A stretch of DNA of 64,000 nt from Verrucomicrobiota bacterium (GTDB lineage: Bacteria > Chlamydiota > Chlamydiia > Chlamydiales > Rhabdochlamydiaceae), in contig JAFEGV010000003.1 of NCBI GenBank assembly GCA_018239665.1, forward strand, positions 1 through 64,000. The letters are read 5' to 3'. The translations under genes and the position numbers were made by a program. Each line of letters opens with the position of its first letter. Within the stretch, counting starts at the first letter, position 1. This document shows, one piece after another, positions 9,401-17,406 of the stretch. Under the pieces are notes generated by a model that made no database searches, was not told the DNA's origin, and worked only from the letters and a program-made list of their open reading frames with translations.

Positions 9401-10478
9401 CTCCAAACAAACCTGTCGAATTCCCCCCATTGCCGCCATTAGCACTCGAACTTAAATTTGACCCGCCGCCGCCTGCGCCCATTTGGGAATTTCCACCATT
9501 GCCTGCGTTTACGCCGCTCGCTGCACCGCCGCCGCCTCCTCCTCCGCTGTTGCCTGTCCCATTTCCCCCATTTACTCCCGGCGAGCCGCCTGCTCCTCCA
9601 GCATTTCCTGCAAGATCATTTCCTCCATTGCTTGCAGGCGAACTCTGCCCAGCAGTGCCATCAGATCCGCCGCCGCCGCCATTAATCGGTTCTCCCCAGC
9701 CGTCTCCTCCATTGCCCCCACTTAAAAATAGTCCTCCTCCGCCGCCGCCTCCTCCTCCGCAGCAGCCAGCATTTCCTCCAACACCGCCATATCCGCCGCC
9801 GCCGCCGCCCGCTTCGCTTCCATTAGCATTCCCGTTTCCACCGGCGCCTTGGCTCATTCCGCCACCGCCTCCACTGCTAGAAAAGTTATTAGATCCTCCA
9901 TTCCCTCCCTGAGCAAAACATCCGGAAAAGCTCACTCCCTGCAATGTAACCGTTTTGTTCTCACCAACAAAGAGTCCGCCGCCGGCTCCTAATGCGCCGC
10001 CGCCGAACGATTGCCCGCCGGCGCCGCCGATCGAAGCTGCATTTTGAACTGCGATCGATCCGCCGGTGTTTTGAAAAGTGAGGCCGCTTGAGTTTGGCGC
10101 TATGAAAAAAGCTTGGAATGAACTTCCACCGGCAATTGTGATGGCATTGCCCATCGCATCTATTGTACTAATACTAGACCCGATCGGAGGCAAAGATTGC
10201 GTGAGGGTGATTGGTCCGGCAATGCCAAATTGAATGGTGTTAGGACCTGCTGCATTGTTAGCCTGGTTAATGCAATAGCGTAAAGTTCCTGTAGTCCCTG
10301 TCCCTGTGTTCGTATCAGCAGTGCTGTTTACAGTATAAGTTGCACCTAATAGCGCCGAAGAGTGCGCCATCGCAGAGAAATAGAACAAGGACCGTAAATA
10401 TTTCCCGATTGGTGCTTTAGAAACCGTCGTCTTTGCAAAACGATTCGAATGATGGTTCAAACATCGGTGCTCGAACAT
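6486..10478 (-). CDS. Giant glycine-rich autotransporter
   Basis: A 1330-residue type V secreted surface protein. The N-terminus has an extended signal region (hydrophobic stretch around residues 29-46), then TLRYCINQAN near residue 85, the start motif of many bacterial parallel beta-helix passengers. Residues ~150-545 are extraordinarily glycine-rich, with repeated GGNGG, GGGGGG and GGFGGG blocks. From ~545 to ~960 there are autotransporter-associated strand repeats (GANTYTGSTT, NNYSGGTQINQGT and HTGTTTVQSGT types). From ~1043 to the end is a beta-barrel translocator ending in Phe. Chlamydial Pmp motifs (FxxN, GGAI) are not prominent, so it is not a classical Pmp. The start has AAGGAA upstream. 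Predicted role: adhesion or surface display. Confidence 0.88.
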   Translation of the reverse strand: MFEHRCLNHHSNRFAKTTVSKAPIGKYLRSLFYFSAMAHSSALLGATYTVNSTADTNTGTGTTGTLRYCINQANNAAGPNTIQFGIAGPITLTQSLPPIGSSISTIDAMGNAITIAGGSSFQAFFIAPNSSGLTFQNTGGSIAVQNAASIGGAGGQSFGGGALGAGGGLFVGENKTVTLQGVSFSGCFAQGGNGGSNNFSSSGGGGGMSQGAGGNGNANGSEAGGGGGGYGGVGGNAGCCGGGGGGGGGLFLSGGNGGDGWGEPINGGGGGSDGTAGQSSPASNGGNDLAGNAGGAGGSPGVNGGNGTGNSGGGGGGGAASGVNAGNGGNSQMGAGGGGSNLSSSANGGNGGNSTGLFGGGGGGGSGITVGPGSGGNGGFAGGGGGGASANALKNNAPGGNGGFGGGGGAVDTLLSGGLSTPNVGNGGFGGGGGGGGYTSSSSGKGGFGASDGNALFNGGGGGGAALGGTIFVSKGATLNIMDFPTSISSGTSTAGNGGSGTAFAAGPDIFLMSGGTISFQQPTTFTINTPIASDGGAGGGGSGGGLIMNNASGALVLGGANTYTGSTTCSAGTIKISQDANLGANANAVTLQNGGNLEFIGSTTLNSSRVVTLGAGGAGLIVDSGVNGAIAGSVTGAGLLTKTGAGILGLQNASNNYSGGTQINQGTVQISNASAQANPTNLGTGGVTLNGAILEVLSNYGNNQSVPNALTVSASSQILSDLPAGQNLTFSGAAALNAGTLSIGQSAASNTILSGALSGGGNLQTTGPGQVIIKGAAAHTGTTTVQSGTLAVSSPGSITGSSSVQVNSGGILTVNGSVTAPIQVNSGGTLNGLGPLGNTVTINGIIAPGNSINTLTGTDFIFNPGSTYQAEISNSTTDLISASGTVTINGGQIILIPRNFSAPTVSSYTIITAGSVIENAPFTFVNPLTRFPMSVVYTGTSVSLVINGGPFPFNTIVTNGNAGQVAECFEVLYKQNHPDLDEIVTILELQTPAQMARSFNEMQPANANNIAFTEENVAERIRQIYTEHFFEKQVTNCYREKDWDLWASPFIENVRQHGNGTLPGYQDRFTGFTAALDYYLRRWMFTGGFSFAATEMKVPDGRTRADYNTYAGSLGAAWTNTSFFADAVFSYLYSPIDATRKMHFSINHFAHSGVDNRKATYEQSSNQLLGHLGGGYNFTFRAERTNSFNLYPFANLDYQYLMQNGYSESGAHSLDLKVRDKQYDLLRPEAGIGMGYKGCFEKRHILIDLALSYIHEFRFMGRNTTAKFKPADCTFTVKGLKPENNLFSPSLKIRSTSPLNGFSFMLGYHGEYGRHFILNAGEAEIAKAF

Positions 10479-10594
10479 GGTTTTAATTCCTTTTCAAAAG
10501 GATACGGGAGGTTGCTGCAGTACAAATACAGATTTAATTGCATGTCGTCCAAAAATACAATCATTATTTGAATCGATGATCTTTCTTTAGAACA

Positions 10595-10621
10595 TTGAGC
10601 TGGCGGAAAACGCCAGCTCAA
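10595..10621 (-). terminator. Hairpin terminator of the carrier gene
   Basis: Perfect 11-bp stem TTGAGCTGGCG / CGCCAGCTCAA with a five-base loop, directly downstream of the minus-strand carrier gene. The following T-richness is modest. Confidence 0.7.
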
Positions 10622-10626
10622 ACGGC

Positions 10627-11448
10627 CTACTGAGAAGACACAGTTGTTTTATAAAAAATTCCAGGAAGGTTGTTGCGAAGCATGTTGTAGCCGATCGCTA
10701 GCGTGACGTAATACCCTCCCATGAACCCAGCGCGTGCGCCAGCGCCTTTGAACAAGCTTTGGACACCCTCTTGTTGGACAACGCTTCGGAATGTCTGCGC
10801 CATGGTGGGATAAGCACCCACAGTATCGCCTTGCATTAAGACATTCACTCGGGCTGCAGGAGCGCTGATAGCGCCTGCGAAAACCCCTGTCGTGATGCTG
10901 GCGATGCTCTCTCTTAGTCCGACATGGGGCACGTAGGACTCGAGTTGGTTTTCGACCACCCTCCTTCCTCCAAAAAATGTCCCGAAAACAACGGAATCGC
11001 GAAGAGCGATCGGACCTGCGGCTTTAAAAAAGCTGCGCATCCCATTCTCCGCGATCGATCGCTCACAAACAGAGTAGATGCTGCCGCCATAAAGCTGGTG
11101 CAATTTCGCCACTCTTTCAAAAGGAGCAATGGCTCCTGCAGAGATCAAGCCTGTAAAGATCCCGTTGGCGACCAACTGGCCTTGGGACATGTGTTGCGTT
11201 TTAAAGAAATGCTCCGCGATCAGGCCGTTGACCATGAAGGGCACTCCCCCTTGAACAAAGGCTCCTGAGCAATTCGCCGCAGCTCCGCGCCATAGCCATG
11301 GCCCAAAGGAAGGCATTCCTTTCTGGCTCATGACATACGTTGCAGCGGTATCTAATGGTTGAGTTGCCAGCACGCTGAAAATATCAGCGCCAACTCCCAA
11401 TGCAAAATTTCCAGCCGCATTGAGCGGCCGATCTGACTGAATAGACAT
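10627..11448 (-). CDS. Mitochondrial-carrier-family-like protein
   Basis: A 273-residue protein with the three-fold organisation of SLC25 mitochondrial carriers, a family almost restricted to eukaryotes. Signature prolines sit at spaced positions: QPLDTAATYV (Pro31), APFERVAKLHQ (Pro109) and APAARVNVLMQ (Pro197). The matching second-half motifs are WLWRGAAAN (52-60), NGMRSFFKAAG (135-145) and EGVQSLFKGAGAR (228-240), the latter close to the family's EG-x4-aromatic-K/R-G pattern. Repeat spacing is 78-88 residues and total length is near the usual 280-300. The first and third repeats lack some charged matrix-gate residues, so transport activity is uncertain. Bacterial precedents exist (Legionella LncP, an effector inserted into host mitochondria). 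Homology is a motif judgement; host-mitochondrion targeting is inference. Confidence 0.75.
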   Translation of the reverse strand: MSIQSDRPLNAAGNFALGVGADIFSVLATQPLDTAATYVMSQKGMPSFGPWLWRGAAANCSGAFVQGGVPFMVNGLIAEHFFKTQHMSQGQLVANGIFTGLISAGAIAPFERVAKLHQLYGGSIYSVCERSIAENGMRSFFKAAGPIALRDSVVFGTFFGGRRVVENQLESYVPHVGLRESIASITTGVFAGAISAPAARVNVLMQGDTVGAYPTMAQTFRSVVQQEGVQSLFKGAGARAGFMGGYYVTLAIGYNMLRNNLPGIFYKTTVSSQ

Positions 11449-11758
11449 ACAATGATTTCTCCTAAAAAATTTATTTTTGACCTCATTTGAGGTCTATTTG
11501 AAAAATGGAATGTGTGTGAAAAAAAATAAATTTAGCGGGTTGGGAAGCCCCGCTTCTTAAGAGAAGCTACGGATTTGATTTGGACAGCAGCAACCGATCG
11601 GTCTAGAACGACCTCGGAAGGCTCGCGAAAGATATGAAAAAGCAAACTTTCGTTTTCCATGGGCAAAAATTATACACAGAAATCAGAATAATAAACAACT
11701 AAATTACGAAAGCGCTCAAGAACCTTGAGCGCCTTCGTGACGGACCGAATGCTATTAA
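11449..11758. other. 310-bp intergenic region
   Basis: Lies between the carrier gene and the beta-helix gene, both on the minus strand. It holds a perfect GCTTCT / AGAAGC hairpin at about 11554-11569 in the carrier gene's leader, AT-rich sequence likely to include the carrier promoter, and the beta-helix terminator at 11707-11737. No further gene is seen. Confidence 0.5.
11707..11737 (-). terminator. Terminator of the beta-helix gene
   Basis: 14-bp stem with one mismatch (CGAAAGCGCTCAAG paired with CTTGAGCGCCTTCG), three-base loop, followed on the minus strand by T-rich sequence. Lies 22 bases after the gene's stop. Confidence 0.75.
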
Positions 11759-13753
11759 CTATCTCCTTCTGTTTCGGACAGGAGCCTCAAAAGGCCGATA
11801 GGTGCCGTCGCAGAGATAAGCAGGTCCCGGGCATTCTACTGTGACTGCAGGGCTAGAAGGTGTGTTGCAATCTTGATTCATCCCTAAGTTCTCATTAACG
11901 ACGCCTCCAATGCCGCCAAAACCATTTAAATATCGTGTGAATGCATTGATGAATTGGATGCCTGTCCCGGAAGGAGCATAGATTCCGCTCTTCGCAAAAA
12001 CATAATGGTCTCTAAAGAAAGAATAGACTCCTACTGCATAGGCCTGATGGTTGGCGACAGAATTGCCGACGCGGTATCCGGTATAGCCCGCATCTCCATA
12101 ACTTGCTGTCACATCATAGGGGAATTCTGCCTGATAGAAATAGCATCTTCCATTGTCGCCGTTCCATTGGCATAGGTCCTGCACCGTATGCTCGCAAGCA
12201 AGCCCATAAGCCGTGACGTTATTTCCGTTCACCTGCATCGCTGTATTGCAGAAGTTGTCCTCATTGTAAACAAGGCCTTGGCTGTCATGGTCCGCCCTCC
12301 AAAGCCACAGGTTGTCGCAGACGACGTTGTCGCTATTGATCTGCACCATGAGCTCTGTTTGATTGAAGAGCTCGTTCGCGCTGCCGCTGAATCTTCCCGA
12401 CCTGCAGAAACAGTCATAAAGAAAACCGCTTGCGATCGAATCGTCTCCTCCCACGGGGCCCCATTGGAGCAACGTTGGAGTGACAGGATTTGTGCTAGGA
12501 CCTGCTTGCAGCAAGACAGCGCCAACTCTTACGCCACTGACCGATCCTACGACGATGCACGGCTTTCCTGTTGTGGAGATCAAGATCGGGAACCCGATGC
12601 CGAGGACGACCGTGTTGTCTTGATTGATCGATATCGGTTCGGTCAAATTATAGGTTCCTGGAGTCAGGATCACATGATAGCCCGAGCTGATCTGCTGGTT
12701 GATCGAAGCTGCCGTATCTGTAGGAGATGCTACGTAGACCTGTGTGAAATCGACGGAGACCACGGGGGTGTTATTATCGACGGATGTGCCGATCTTATTC
12801 GTTTCTATTTCAGGAATGATGAGCTGATATTTGGAGGCTGTAGCATCGCAAATAATATAAGGCTTTTCGGCAATGATCGGCGTCGCTGCAACTGTCGTAT
12901 AAGGATTTCCTGTGCAGGTAGCTATACAGGAAGGATCCGTGCAGTTCAAACAACCGCAAGGGGGAGTTCCTGTTCCAAGACAGTTGCTGCAATGGCTCGG
13001 AGGGGCCCCATTACAACCGACAAAGACCTGGCTCCAAACGCCATTGGACCAGGCAGGCTTTGTAGATCCAGCAGGCACGGACATATTGGTGTTTCGGGCT
13101 AGCCATTGCTGCTGCGAACCGGAAACAATTGCGCTTTCGGTCATCACTGTTCCTGCAATGTTGCAGTCCCCCATATAACCGCCGCTAGCAAAACCACCTT
13201 GAAAATTTGGAGTCGTCAATTGAAATAAGTAAAGGCTTCCATGCAAATAGATTTTGCGCAGAGGGCTTGCCTGAGAGACCGCCCATGTCATTCCAGGGTT
13301 CGATGTCGGAAGCCATACACCAGGAGAGGTTGTCAAAAAATTTTCAGCCGACCGCCAAAAACTATTGAGCGCTCCGACCATGTAATTATTATTGCCCTGC
13401 GGAGAGGAGACATAATTGATGGTCGTATCTGTGGGCAGCATTCCCAATCCGATGATCGATGTGTAATACCCAATATTGATATTCAATCCGTCATATGTTC
13501 CAGGGGCAAAAAGAAGCGCATAGCCTTGATTGACAAATTGTCCGTTATCCGGAGGCGTCTGTCCTCCATTTGAGCCAAAAATGGTATCCGCTGTGGCTTG
13601 TATTGTAGCTATCGGCGTTGCAGTTGTGAAAACTTTAACGGTTCCTGTTATCGGCCAAACCGGCGGATTCGTCGGAGGTGAAGAGGCTAACACCGATGCA
13701 CACCAAACTGTGCCTGCTAAGATAAGATTTCGAAATATTGTCATTGGTTCCAT
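11759..13753 (-). CDS. Secreted parallel beta-helix protein (GH55/pectate-lyase-like)
   Basis: A 664-residue exported protein with a signal peptide (MEPMTIFRNLILAGTVWCASVLAS). Two similar halves each hold a phrase typical of right-handed beta-helix polysaccharide-acting proteins: YALLFAPGTYDGLNINIGYYTSIIG (split here as YALLFAPGTYDG then LNINIGYYTSIIG) and YHVILTPGTYNLTEP then ISINQDNTVVLGIG. This duplicated layout resembles glycoside hydrolase 55-like proteins. A cysteine-rich linker at roughly residues 250-285 (CSNCLGTGTPPCGCLNC) joins the halves. Start ATG 13753 (or 13744) is preferred over an upstream TTG at 13813 because it places the signal peptide at the N-terminus. No catalytic residues can be assigned, so a structural or adhesive role is equally possible. 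Confidence 0.7.
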   Translation of the reverse strand: MEPMTIFRNLILAGTVWCASVLASSPPTNPPVWPITGTVKVFTTATPIATIQATADTIFGSNGGQTPPDNGQFVNQGYALLFAPGTYDGLNINIGYYTSIIGLGMLPTDTTINYVSSPQGNNNYMVGALNSFWRSAENFLTTSPGVWLPTSNPGMTWAVSQASPLRKIYLHGSLYLFQLTTPNFQGGFASGGYMGDCNIAGTVMTESAIVSGSQQQWLARNTNMSVPAGSTKPAWSNGVWSQVFVGCNGAPPSHCSNCLGTGTPPCGCLNCTDPSCIATCTGNPYTTVAATPIIAEKPYIICDATASKYQLIIPEIETNKIGTSVDNNTPVVSVDFTQVYVASPTDTAASINQQISSGYHVILTPGTYNLTEPISINQDNTVVLGIGFPILISTTGKPCIVVGSVSGVRVGAVLLQAGPSTNPVTPTLLQWGPVGGDDSIASGFLYDCFCRSGRFSGSANELFNQTELMVQINSDNVVCDNLWLWRADHDSQGLVYNEDNFCNTAMQVNGNNVTAYGLACEHTVQDLCQWNGDNGRCYFYQAEFPYDVTASYGDAGYTGYRVGNSVANHQAYAVGVYSFFRDHYVFAKSGIYAPSGTGIQFINAFTRYLNGFGGIGGVVNENLGMNQDCNTPSSPAVTVECPGPAYLCDGTYRPFEAPVRNRRR

Positions 13754-13892
13754 GCCTTTGTTAAAAATGTCATCTATGCCAAAAAAATATTTCTTAACAG
13801 GATTTGCAAGCAAGTAATTTAAATTTTATTTCCTGCAAATTTCGATTGAAGTATAGGGTGAAGTTAGAGACAAACCTAAAGAAGGTGATCAC

Positions 13893-15023
13893 ATGTTAGC
13901 CGTGTTCCCAATATTAGCCGCTTTGAATTTCTTTAGCGCCAATACACCCAAGGTCAATGCTGATAACAAATCCTCTCCTAGCGCTTCAACCCTTGACCAG
14001 GGAGATGAGAGCTTAAGCTCGACAGCATCCGAAGCCTATAACCATCCTGCTGCGGTCAAGTTAAAGGACTCCTGGCACATCTTTGCAACAGCTTCCTATA
14101 TCTATTGGTTCGCGGGAGAAGAGGGGCTTGATCTGGCTACAACTGCCTCATATCTTAGCGGGACAAACACGGTGGTCCCTTCTACACATCAAGGAAAGAC
14201 CATTTTCCAAAGCTTCGAATATTCATCAGGATTTAAAGTCGGCCTCGGCGGAAACCTTTGTTCCGATCAATGGGTCGTTCGAGCAGATTACACTCGCTTG
14301 CATTTGTCAACGGAAAAGTCCCACTCTGCTCCAAGCTCGGGAAATGGAATCGGAGCCTTATATTTAACGGATTGGTTTTTTCAAACCTCTCCTCAAGGAC
14401 AAGGCATAGCTGCAAGACATCTTTCTTCAAAGTGGTATCTTGGACTCGATTGGCTTGACGCCACTTTAGCAAGACCCTTCTACTCGGGACGCAAGATGAC
14501 GTTGACCCCGTTTATCGGGCTGCGCACATCCTGGATTGAGCAAAACCTGAACATCCGCGTAAAGGGAGCTTTGAATGTTGCGCCTCCTAGCAGTAACGTT
14601 CATTCCCACAACCATCTGGAATCCTGGGGCATTGGGCCAAGAACTGGGATCGATGCTCGTTTCCTGCTGGGCGCGGGCTTCAGGGTTCAGGGCGAATTAG
14701 GCGCTAGCGTTCTCTATACTCAATTTTCAAAAGTGACCCACTCGGAAAATCCTTTTACCGCGGGAGCCTCGAAAGTATCTTACGCGATGCACGATCGGCA
14801 ATGCGTCAGGACGATGGCGGAAGCCAGCTTAGGCCTGGGATGGGGAATCTACTTTTCTAAGGACCGCGGCCATTTCGATTTCAGCGCGACGTATGACTTC
14901 AACTATCTGTGGTCGCAAAACATGATGAGAACGTTGAACGATATCCAGATAATCGGCACAGGCGGCGGCGGATACGACCTATACCTCCAAGGGCTTACTT
15001 TGGCAGCCACCTTCAGCTTCTAG
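13893..15023 (+). CDS. MOMP-like outer-membrane beta-barrel protein
   Basis: A 376-residue outer-membrane protein. After a short N-terminal hydrophobic segment (LAVFPILAALNFFSA) and a Ser/Asp-rich linker come alternating amphipathic strands with aromatic girdle residues (DSWHIFATASYIYWF, FIGLRTSWIEQNLNIRV, ASLGLGWGIYFSKD). The chain ends in Phe (TFSF), as expected for BAM recognition. The layout fits the Lpg1974/MOMP-like pore families found in multiple copies in chlamydia-related bacteria. Cysteines are few (two in the mature chain), unlike the disulfide-rich MOMP of Chlamydia. Start ATG 13893 has AAGGTGA upstream. Divergent from the beta-helix gene, with 139 bases between the starts. Confidence 0.82.
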   Translation: MLAVFPILAALNFFSANTPKVNADNKSSPSASTLDQGDESLSSTASEAYNHPAAVKLKDSWHIFATASYIYWFAGEEGLDLATTASYLSGTNTVVPSTHQGKTIFQSFEYSSGFKVGLGGNLCSDQWVVRADYTRLHLSTEKSHSAPSSGNGIGALYLTDWFFQTSPQGQGIAARHLSSKWYLGLDWLDATLARPFYSGRKMTLTPFIGLRTSWIEQNLNIRVKGALNVAPPSSNVHSHNHLESWGIGPRTGIDARFLLGAGFRVQGELGASVLYTQFSKVTHSENPFTAGASKVSYAMHDRQCVRTMAEASLGLGWGIYFSKDRGHFDFSATYDFNYLWSQNMMRTLNDIQIIGTGGGGYDLYLQGLTLAATFSF

Positions 15024-15040
15024 TCTGAAAAATCTCAAAT

Positions 15041-15063
15041 GAAGCGAGCTAAACGCTCGCTTC
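15041..15063. terminator. Bidirectional terminator
   Basis: Perfect stem GAAGCGAG / CTCGCTTC with a seven-base loop between the convergent MOMP-like gene and metG. A-rich on the left and T-containing on the right, so it can serve both strands. Confidence 0.75.
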
Positions 15064-15084
15064 TCTTCAATACAAAAATATAGC

Positions 15085-17133
15085 TTAAATGACCGGAGTG
15101 CCTGGAAGAGCTTCTGTAAAAGAAGGAAGCTCAAAGCCATTGGAGACTTCGGCTGAAAGGATCATCCCCTGGCTTTCGATGCCCATCAGGGTTGTCGGCT
15201 TTAAATTAGCGACCACGGCGATGTTGCGGCCAACAAGGGTTGAAATGTCTTCTATCTTTTCGCCGATGCCGGAGACGATGGTGCGCTGCTCAAAGCCGAT
15301 ATCGACGGTCAGCTTGAGGAGCTTTTTGCTTTTGGGCACCCTTTCTACATGCAGGATCTTAGCGATGCGCAGATCGACTTTGCGGAAATCATCGATGCCG
15401 ATCTGCTCTTTGAGGGCCTCGGCCGATTTGGGCGCTTTGCTCGCAGGTTTGGCCGCCATCTTCTGCAACTTATCGATCTCTTGTTGGATCACGGCGTCTT
15501 CCACTTTGTTGAAAAGGACTTGGGGAGGTGCGAGCTTATGCCCTTCGGGCAGCTGGGAGTTGACGACCAGGTCCCATTTTTGTTCGTGCAAGGTAGACGT
15601 ATACCCGAGCATTTTCCAAATCCGGTCTGCGGCATCCGGAATGATCGGAGATGAGATCAAGGCCATGCACTTGATGCATTCTAAGCAGCATGCGATCGTT
15701 ACCTGCATATCGTGATGGGTGAGCGCGCTGCGGGCTGCGACCCACGGTTTTTTCGCATCGAAATAGACGTTGCCTGCCTGCGCAAGCTCCATGATGATCT
15801 GGCTGGCGCGGCGCAGCTGAAAGTTGCCGTAGGCCAAGTCGGCCTCATGGACGAGATCTTTGACCTTTTTCAAAAAGTCGATGTCGACCGGGTGGGGATG
15901 GGCCAGCGCCGGGACCTTTCCTTCGCACTGGGCCTGAAGGAAGACGAGGGTGCGGTTGACAAGGTTGCCGTATTTGCCGAGAAGCTCGCTGTTGCAGCGC
16001 ATCTGAAAGTCTTTCCAAGAGAAGTCGGAATCCTGGTTTTCAGGAGCGTTGGAAGCGATCGCATACCGGATCTGGTCGGCTGTGAACTGCTTGAAAAATG
16101 ATTCGAGGTCGATGTACCAGCTGTCCGATTTGCTGAACTGCCTTCCTTCAAGATTGTAAAACTCGTTGGCCGGAAGCTGGTCGACAAGCTTGTAAGGCTG
16201 GTTCTGCCCCATGGTCATTGCCGGGAAGAAGACGGCGTGGAACGGGATGTTGTCCTTGCCGATGAAGTTGACGAGCGTAGTTTGGGGATCGAGCCAATAA
16301 TCCTTCCAAGCGTCAGGTTTTTTCTGGAGCTCCGCCCACTCCTGGGTCGCAGAGATATAGCCGATCGGCGCATCGAACCAGACGTAGAGGACCTTCCCTT
16401 CCGTTCCAGGAAGAGGAAGAGGGACTCCCCACTCCATGTCGCGTGTGATGGCGCGCGGTTTGAGGTCATCGATATAGGCTTTGGCGAAATTGACGACGTT
16501 GGCCTTCCACTCTTTTTTTCCGATCCACTCAGCCAATTTTTCTTTAAAATGATCAAAGCGCAGAAACCAGTGTTTCGTCGGCTTGCGGATGAGAGGCGCC
16601 TGGGACATCTTGGAACGGGGATTGAGCAGATCGGTCGCTTCATAGCTGGCGCCGCAGCGCTGGCACTCATCGCCTCTTGCTTCCGTAAAGCCGCATTTAG
16701 GACATGTGCCGATCACATAGCGGTCTGCTAGAAACTTCCCATCCTTTTCAGAAAAGAGCTGCTCCGTCACCTTTTCTTCGATGTGCCCATTGTGGAGCAG
16801 GTCGAGGAAGTACTGCTGCGTCGTCTTGACATGGCCAGCCCATGTGGTCCTGGAAAAATGGTCGAATGAAAAGTTGAGCTGATGAAAAAGGGCCTTGTTC
16901 ATCTCGTGGAAAAGATCGACGTGCTCTTTGGGGCTTCTTCCCGCCACTTCAGCGCTCAAGGTGATCGCGATCCCATACTCGTCGGAGCCGCAGATGTAGA
17001 GCACATGGTTGCCTTTCAGCCTTTCATAGCGGGCGTAGCAATCCCCAGGCAGATAAGCGCCTGCGATATGCCCAAAATGAAGCGGGCCATTGGCATAAGG
17101 GAGAGCGGAAGTGATCAGGATCTTTTTCGACAT
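15085..17133 (-). CDS. metG: Methionyl-tRNA synthetase
   Basis: Class I aminoacyl-tRNA synthetase charging tRNA-Met, 682 residues. The HIGH signature is HFGH at residues 19-22. A zinc knuckle is visible (CPKCGFTEARGDECQRCG). The KMSKS loop reads QFSKSDS. The C-terminal ~105 residues form the EMAP/Trbp111-type tRNA-binding OB domain (FRKVDLRIAKILHVERVP onward), used for dimerisation and tRNA capture. Same position as CT032, downstream of gmk and the small ORF. Confidence 0.97.
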   Translation of the reverse strand: MSKKILITSALPYANGPLHFGHIAGAYLPGDCYARYERLKGNHVLYICGSDEYGIAITLSAEVAGRSPKEHVDLFHEMNKALFHQLNFSFDHFSRTTWAGHVKTTQQYFLDLLHNGHIEEKVTEQLFSEKDGKFLADRYVIGTCPKCGFTEARGDECQRCGASYEATDLLNPRSKMSQAPLIRKPTKHWFLRFDHFKEKLAEWIGKKEWKANVVNFAKAYIDDLKPRAITRDMEWGVPLPLPGTEGKVLYVWFDAPIGYISATQEWAELQKKPDAWKDYWLDPQTTLVNFIGKDNIPFHAVFFPAMTMGQNQPYKLVDQLPANEFYNLEGRQFSKSDSWYIDLESFFKQFTADQIRYAIASNAPENQDSDFSWKDFQMRCNSELLGKYGNLVNRTLVFLQAQCEGKVPALAHPHPVDIDFLKKVKDLVHEADLAYGNFQLRRASQIIMELAQAGNVYFDAKKPWVAARSALTHHDMQVTIACCLECIKCMALISSPIIPDAADRIWKMLGYTSTLHEQKWDLVVNSQLPEGHKLAPPQVLFNKVEDAVIQQEIDKLQKMAAKPASKAPKSAEALKEQIGIDDFRKVDLRIAKILHVERVPKSKKLLKLTVDIGFEQRTIVSGIGEKIEDISTLVGRNIAVVANLKPTTLMGIESQGMILSAEVSNGFELPSFTEALPGTPVI

Positions 17134-17148
17134 AGGCCGATTTAATGC

Positions 17149-17382
17149 TTACTCTTCGTTTTCGTCTTCGTCTTCTTTTTCTAATGCTTCGAGGTCGCGA
17201 ACATAATCGGGACTTGGATTTTTACGGATCTCTTCCAGCAGCTTGTCCAGATGGACCTCATGTCCTGACTTGACATAGAACCGTCCCAGGTCAATTGCTT
17301 GATGGGCCAATTGGAAATTATTGCGAAACTGCTTGCGGAGCAGTTCATTGGTCAGCTGTTCTTTTTGGACTTTTTCTCTCAT
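17149..17382 (-). CDS. Small conserved protein between gmk and metG (omega-like?)
   Basis: A 77-residue protein in the position of C. trachomatis CT031. The segment NELLRKQFRNNFQLAHQAIDLGRFYVKSG resembles the N-terminal helical part of RNA polymerase omega subunits in several phyla, written here as NELLRKQFRNNF then QLAHQAIDLGRF. The genomic slot immediately after gmk is where rpoZ sits in many bacteria. The C-terminus is highly acidic (EKEDEDENEE). Omega identity is inference; conserved hypothetical is the safe name. Confidence 0.75.
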   Translation of the reverse strand: MREKVQKEQLTNELLRKQFRNNFQLAHQAIDLGRFYVKSGHEVHLDKLLEEIRKNPSPDYVRDLEALEKEDEDENEE

Positions 17383-17406
17383 TGCTTTACTCCATAATGT
17401 AAAAAA

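Noticed and set aside
9202-9912. Long plus-strand frame rich in Pro and Phe opposite the autotransporter
   Set aside because: It is the antisense of glycine-rich codons; composition follows directly from the minus-strand repeat and there is no ribosome site.
12188-13102. 304-codon plus-strand frame opposite the beta-helix gene
   Set aside because: Overlaps a gene with signal peptide and family motifs; the frame itself shows no domain logic.
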